Source: Oscillospiraceae bacterium
GTDB taxonomy: Bacteria; Bacillota; Clostridia; Oscillospirales; Ruminococcaceae
Direction: 5' to 3'
Assembly: GCA_009784825.1 (NCBI GenBank)
Contig: WQXO01000002.1
Coordinates: 1 to 64,000 of the forward strand
DNA length: 64,000 bases
Positions within the stretch are counted from its first letter, which is position 1, and the number at the start of each line of letters is the position of its first letter. Position numbers and translations under genes: made by a program. The notes below the pieces were generated by a model. It was not told the DNA's origin, did not search any database, and saw nothing but the letters and a program-made list of their open reading frames with translations. Shown here piece by piece: positions 61,714-64,000 of the stretch.

Positions 61714-62847
61714 ATGAAAAAAATAACAGCATTATTGCTCATTGCAGTATTTCTGCTTACAGCCTGCAATCAATCCATTCCCGATAATTTACAGAACACC
61801 GACGCATCCGAAACCGTTGTAACTACTACTACAACTACTACCGCCGAAACAACCGCAACCACCGAGCCCGAATCGCCATATATCACCATAGAACAAGCGT
61901 TACAGGCGGTTAAGGACGTGGCAGACCCCAATGACATTCACCGCTTTGATTTCCGAGACGGCTGGGCATACGAAATCAACAGTACAAGCTATTACTGGGG
62001 TTACTGGTATGTAAACAATACCGGCTATCGTGAAAGCATATATGTTGACAAATTAACAGCCGAAGTATTTCTAAACTTAAACGGAAAGCTGACCCCCTTA
62101 CCGTTTGACGAAGCAATGCAAGCAGCGTTTTTCATAAAAAGATTCAATCAAATGCCTCACTATACCCCGTTAGCCGCTTTCAATCATATTAACAATATTC
62201 CCCTTGAGAACCTTATCAGAATATTCATAAGGGATTTTAATATCGAAGAAGCTGACTTTCAATACACTGAGGAACAGTTTGAAAAATTCATAAAAGCCGA
62301 TACAGAAAGCGATATAGTGCAGGCATACGCAATCACCCCCGAAACAATCGAGAGCTTTATAAAAGAAAACTACAGCCCTGATTTCTCAATAAGCGGCTAT
62401 AACCTGAGCAACCTCAACAATCATGAAGACTATTGGGGAAGAACAGGATTACCGGTGAATACAGGTTGCAGAGTTTTGTGGGATAATGAGAACGAAACAA
62501 TAGCCGTTTTACTGACAAACGATGCAAGCGGAGCGACATACTACAACAGCTTAATAATAAAAATTGAACAATCCGATAATATATATCAAGCCGTCAGTGC
62601 AGATTATCAATACGGCTACCATGGTTATTTCTACCTTGTGGGTTATTTCCTGCACACGATTGAAAAAACCGACGACGGAAAATTCATAATCATATCAAAA
62701 CAATTAATAAATATTAACGATATAGAATTCACCGAGGAAGAATTAGTCGATATAGGCTCATACAGAATCGGAAAAGAAATATTGACAGACGGCGAATTCG
62801 TCACGAATTTCGGCTCAGAATACGCATATGAAATCGACGAAAATTAA
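61714..62847 (+). CDS. Lipoprotein of unknown function with Thr-rich linker
   Basis: A 377-residue surface protein with a lipobox (FLLTAC), a short Thr/Ser linker (TTTTTTTAETTAT-like) and a large outer domain with many Tyr and Asn (YYWGYWYVNNTGY...). I do not recognise the domain; PepSY-like strands near FRDGWAYEINSTSYYWGYWYV are possible. Start at 61714 has AGGAG eight bases upstream. The upstream direct repeats suggest control by a two-component system. Confidence 0.65.
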   Translation: MKKITALLLIAVFLLTACNQSIPDNLQNTDASETVVTTTTTTTAETTATTEPESPYITIEQALQAVKDVADPNDIHRFDFRDGWAYEINSTSYYWGYWYVNNTGYRESIYVDKLTAEVFLNLNGKLTPLPFDEAMQAAFFIKRFNQMPHYTPLAAFNHINNIPLENLIRIFIRDFNIEEADFQYTEEQFEKFIKADTESDIVQAYAITPETIESFIKENYSPDFSISGYNLSNLNNHEDYWGRTGLPVNTGCRVLWDNENETIAVLLTNDASGATYYNSLIIKIEQSDNIYQAVSADYQYGYHGYFYLVGYFLHTIEKTDDGKFIIISKQLININDIEFTEEELVDIGSYRIGKEILTDGEFVTNFGSEYAYEIDEN

Positions 62848-62849
62848 CC

Positions 62850-63824
62850 CTACAACAACCCCAGCTTATACCCCTCGCTGTGCCAGTAGTCTATCAGATG
62901 AGGTAAAACCTCGGCATTAGTCGCCGACACTGCATGAAGCAGGAATATCGCACCCGGGTGAGAATTATTAGTCAGCTTCTTCAACGCCACAGCGGGATTT
63001 GGCTGATTATTCACGTCCCAGTCAACATAGGCATAACTCCAGAAAACACTCCTATACCCCATTTCCTGTGCAATCCCTAAGCACCTCTCGGAAAACTCTC
63101 CCATCGGGAATCGTATAAGGTTCATCTCATACCCGAATGTTTCTTTCACATAATCGTGCAGCTTCCCTATCTCGTCACGTACCTGCTCAGCAGAACACCT
63201 CGGGAACGACGGGTGACTGTACGAATGGTTTCCCACGACATGACCCTCTCTAATCATTCGCTTTACTAATTCGGGCGAGGTTTTGCAATAGTCATAGGTC
63301 ACGAAGAACGTCGCAGAAACCCCTTTGCTCTTCAATGTATCTAAAATAACATCGGTATACCCATTCTCATACCCCTCATCGAACGTCAGATAAATCCTGT
63401 TATTGTTCTCCCCGATGAACACCGCACCTAATTCCCCATACTGTTCATTGGCATTAACCGCATCAACGGGACGTCCGTTATCGTCGGTCGCCGAACCCAA
63501 CCCCCAACCTATTGACAGTTGAGAATTTTGTAGGGGCGAACTGCGTTCGCCCGCCGAAAACGCCAAGTTATTATAATCGGCAGTCGGGGTATTTTCCCCA
63601 ACTGCCGCTGAATTATTATTTTCATTTTCCGAGGTTATGCCGCCCGGATTAACTTCTTCTTCAGTGGATGCGGTTGTTCCCGAGGTATTATTGTTGTGCG
63701 GCAATGTAGTAATCGATGTGTTATTGCCTTCTTCCTCATGCTTTGCGGGAACGTTGGGCTTACAGCTTGTTAAAATAACCGCACACCCGATAATTGCACA
63801 TATTAAAAGTAATCTTGATTTCAT
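62850..63824 (-). CDS. Polysaccharide deacetylase lipoprotein (PdaA-like)
   Basis: A 324-residue protein with a lipobox (ILTSC), an Asn/Thr/Glu-rich linker to about residue 90 and a NodB domain: motif 1 YLTFDEGYENGYT (Asp-Glu in place of Asp-Asp), motif 2 GNHSYSHPSF, motif 3 IRFPMGEFS and LLHAVS. The TFDxGYENGYT form is typical of PdaA, which makes muramic delta-lactam in the spore cortex or modifies peptidoglycan. A palindromic element at 63530 lies in the linker. AAAGGA precedes the start. Confidence 0.88.
   Translation of the reverse strand: MKSRLLLICAIIGCAVILTSCKPNVPAKHEEEGNNTSITTLPHNNNTSGTTASTEEEVNPGGITSENENNNSAAVGENTPTADYNNLAFSAGERSSPLQNSQLSIGWGLGSATDDNGRPVDAVNANEQYGELGAVFIGENNNRIYLTFDEGYENGYTDVILDTLKSKGVSATFFVTYDYCKTSPELVKRMIREGHVVGNHSYSHPSFPRCSAEQVRDEIGKLHDYVKETFGYEMNLIRFPMGEFSERCLGIAQEMGYRSVFWSYAYVDWDVNNQPNPAVALKKLTNNSHPGAIFLLHAVSATNAEVLPHLIDYWHSEGYKLGLL
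63530..63553. repeat. GC-rich palindromic element inside the deacetylase gene
   Basis: Head GTAGGGG, stem GGGCGAAC/GTTCGCCC (63534-63541, 63545-63552). In frame as AGERSSPL. Heptamer-like bases (TTGACAGTTGAGAATT) lie just before it, so both repeat types may have entered here. Confidence 0.85.
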
Positions 63825-63928
63825 TATATTGTTTCCTTTCGCTAATTAACGACGGACTGAAAAAGCCCGTTGCAATTATTTTAACTAAAAAGAAAACATA
63901 TATACTTATGAAAATCATGGAAAAAACG

Positions 63929-64000
63929 CTATTCAGCCAAATAGCTTTTCACCAACATCTGCAAAAGCTCATCACGGTCAATGTGTCTGATAAGGCTTCT
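63929..64000 (-). CDS. C-terminal end of a gene that continues outside the window
   Basis: Minus strand open frame with a TAG stop (63931-63929); the visible end reads LIRHIDRDELLQMLVKSYLAE, a helical, protein-like composition. Only 23 residues are seen, so the product cannot be named. Confidence 0.4.
   Translation of the reverse strand, partial: RSLIRHIDRDELLQMLVKSYLAE

Overview
The window looks like the chromosome of a low-to-medium GC, spore-forming Firmicute of the class Clostridia, probably an uncultured gut Oscillospiraceae/Ruminococcaceae relative. The evidence is the rpoB-rpoC-rpsL-rpsG-fusA-tuf block, near-consensus sigma-A promoters with mostly 17-base spacers, strong GGAGG ribosome binding sites, Spo0A-like and SleB proteins, Thr-rich linkers on secreted proteins, ferredoxin-dependent 2-oxoacid oxidoreductases, and GH94/GH43 carbohydrate enzymes with an MsmX-type ATPase. 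Most genes lie on the minus strand. I see no phage, insertion sequence with transposase, or CRISPR array.

Layout. 1-13225 (minus) is one tightly packed operon that joins a Tad-type pilus/secretion machine (two CpaE/TadZ-like proteins, SAF-domain CpaB-like protein, TadA, TadB, TadC, Flp-like pilin, two TadE-like pseudopilins) to type VII secretion parts (YukD-like protein, three-domain FtsK/EssC ATPase, two WXG100 proteins); it runs off the left edge. Divergent from it at 13356 is a Spo0A-like regulator whose phosphoacceptor Asp is Glu and whose -10 box sits inside a perfect inverted repeat. 14202-15896 is a kinase-like protein of unknown role. 16027-16249 holds tRNA-Ser with a folded 3' trailer. 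16324-22981 is mutS, a YmcA/YlbF-family gene, miaB, engB and an ACT-domain gene. 22991-26645 is a phenylacetate-CoA ligase/indolepyruvate oxidoreductase cluster. 26780-30935 has sleB, a beta-propeller membrane protein, a CAP-domain lipoprotein, a small membrane protein and tRNA-Lys. 30998-35829 is a four-subunit 2-oxoacid:ferredoxin oxidoreductase operon interrupted by a GH43 gene. 35895-48137 is the tuf-fusA-rpsG-rpsL-rpoC-rpoB block. 48339-53745 has a calcium-type P-ATPase, a zeta-like kinase and cellobiose phosphorylase. 53939-57059 is an accessory stretch with a TIR/zinc-ribbon protein, a DUF2089-type regulator with two duplicated membrane proteins, a candidate type I toxin-antitoxin pair and an ankyrin protein. 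57162-63824 has msmX, a VapBC-like pair, a transglutaminase, a GNAT protein, a lipoprotein and a polysaccharide deacetylase.

Two dispersed repeat families cross this map and are the most unexpected content. Family 1 is a heptamer array (unit TTGACAA, head TGACGRRCAATTG). It sits at the 3' ends of rpoB, rpoC, the ymcA-like gene, vapC and the 58627 gene, often supplies their stop codon, and because each unit holds a TTGACA it supplies the -35 of three downstream promoters, including that of the ribosomal str operon. Family 2 is a GC-rich palindrome (head GTAGGGG, tail CCCGC). It is inserted in frame in five different protein genes. I also see at least three promoters whose -10 lies so close to the start codon that the mRNAs should be leaderless or nearly so, and several promoters built into the terminator of the preceding gene.

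Everything here is read from sequence by eye; family names are by motif recognition, without database searches.
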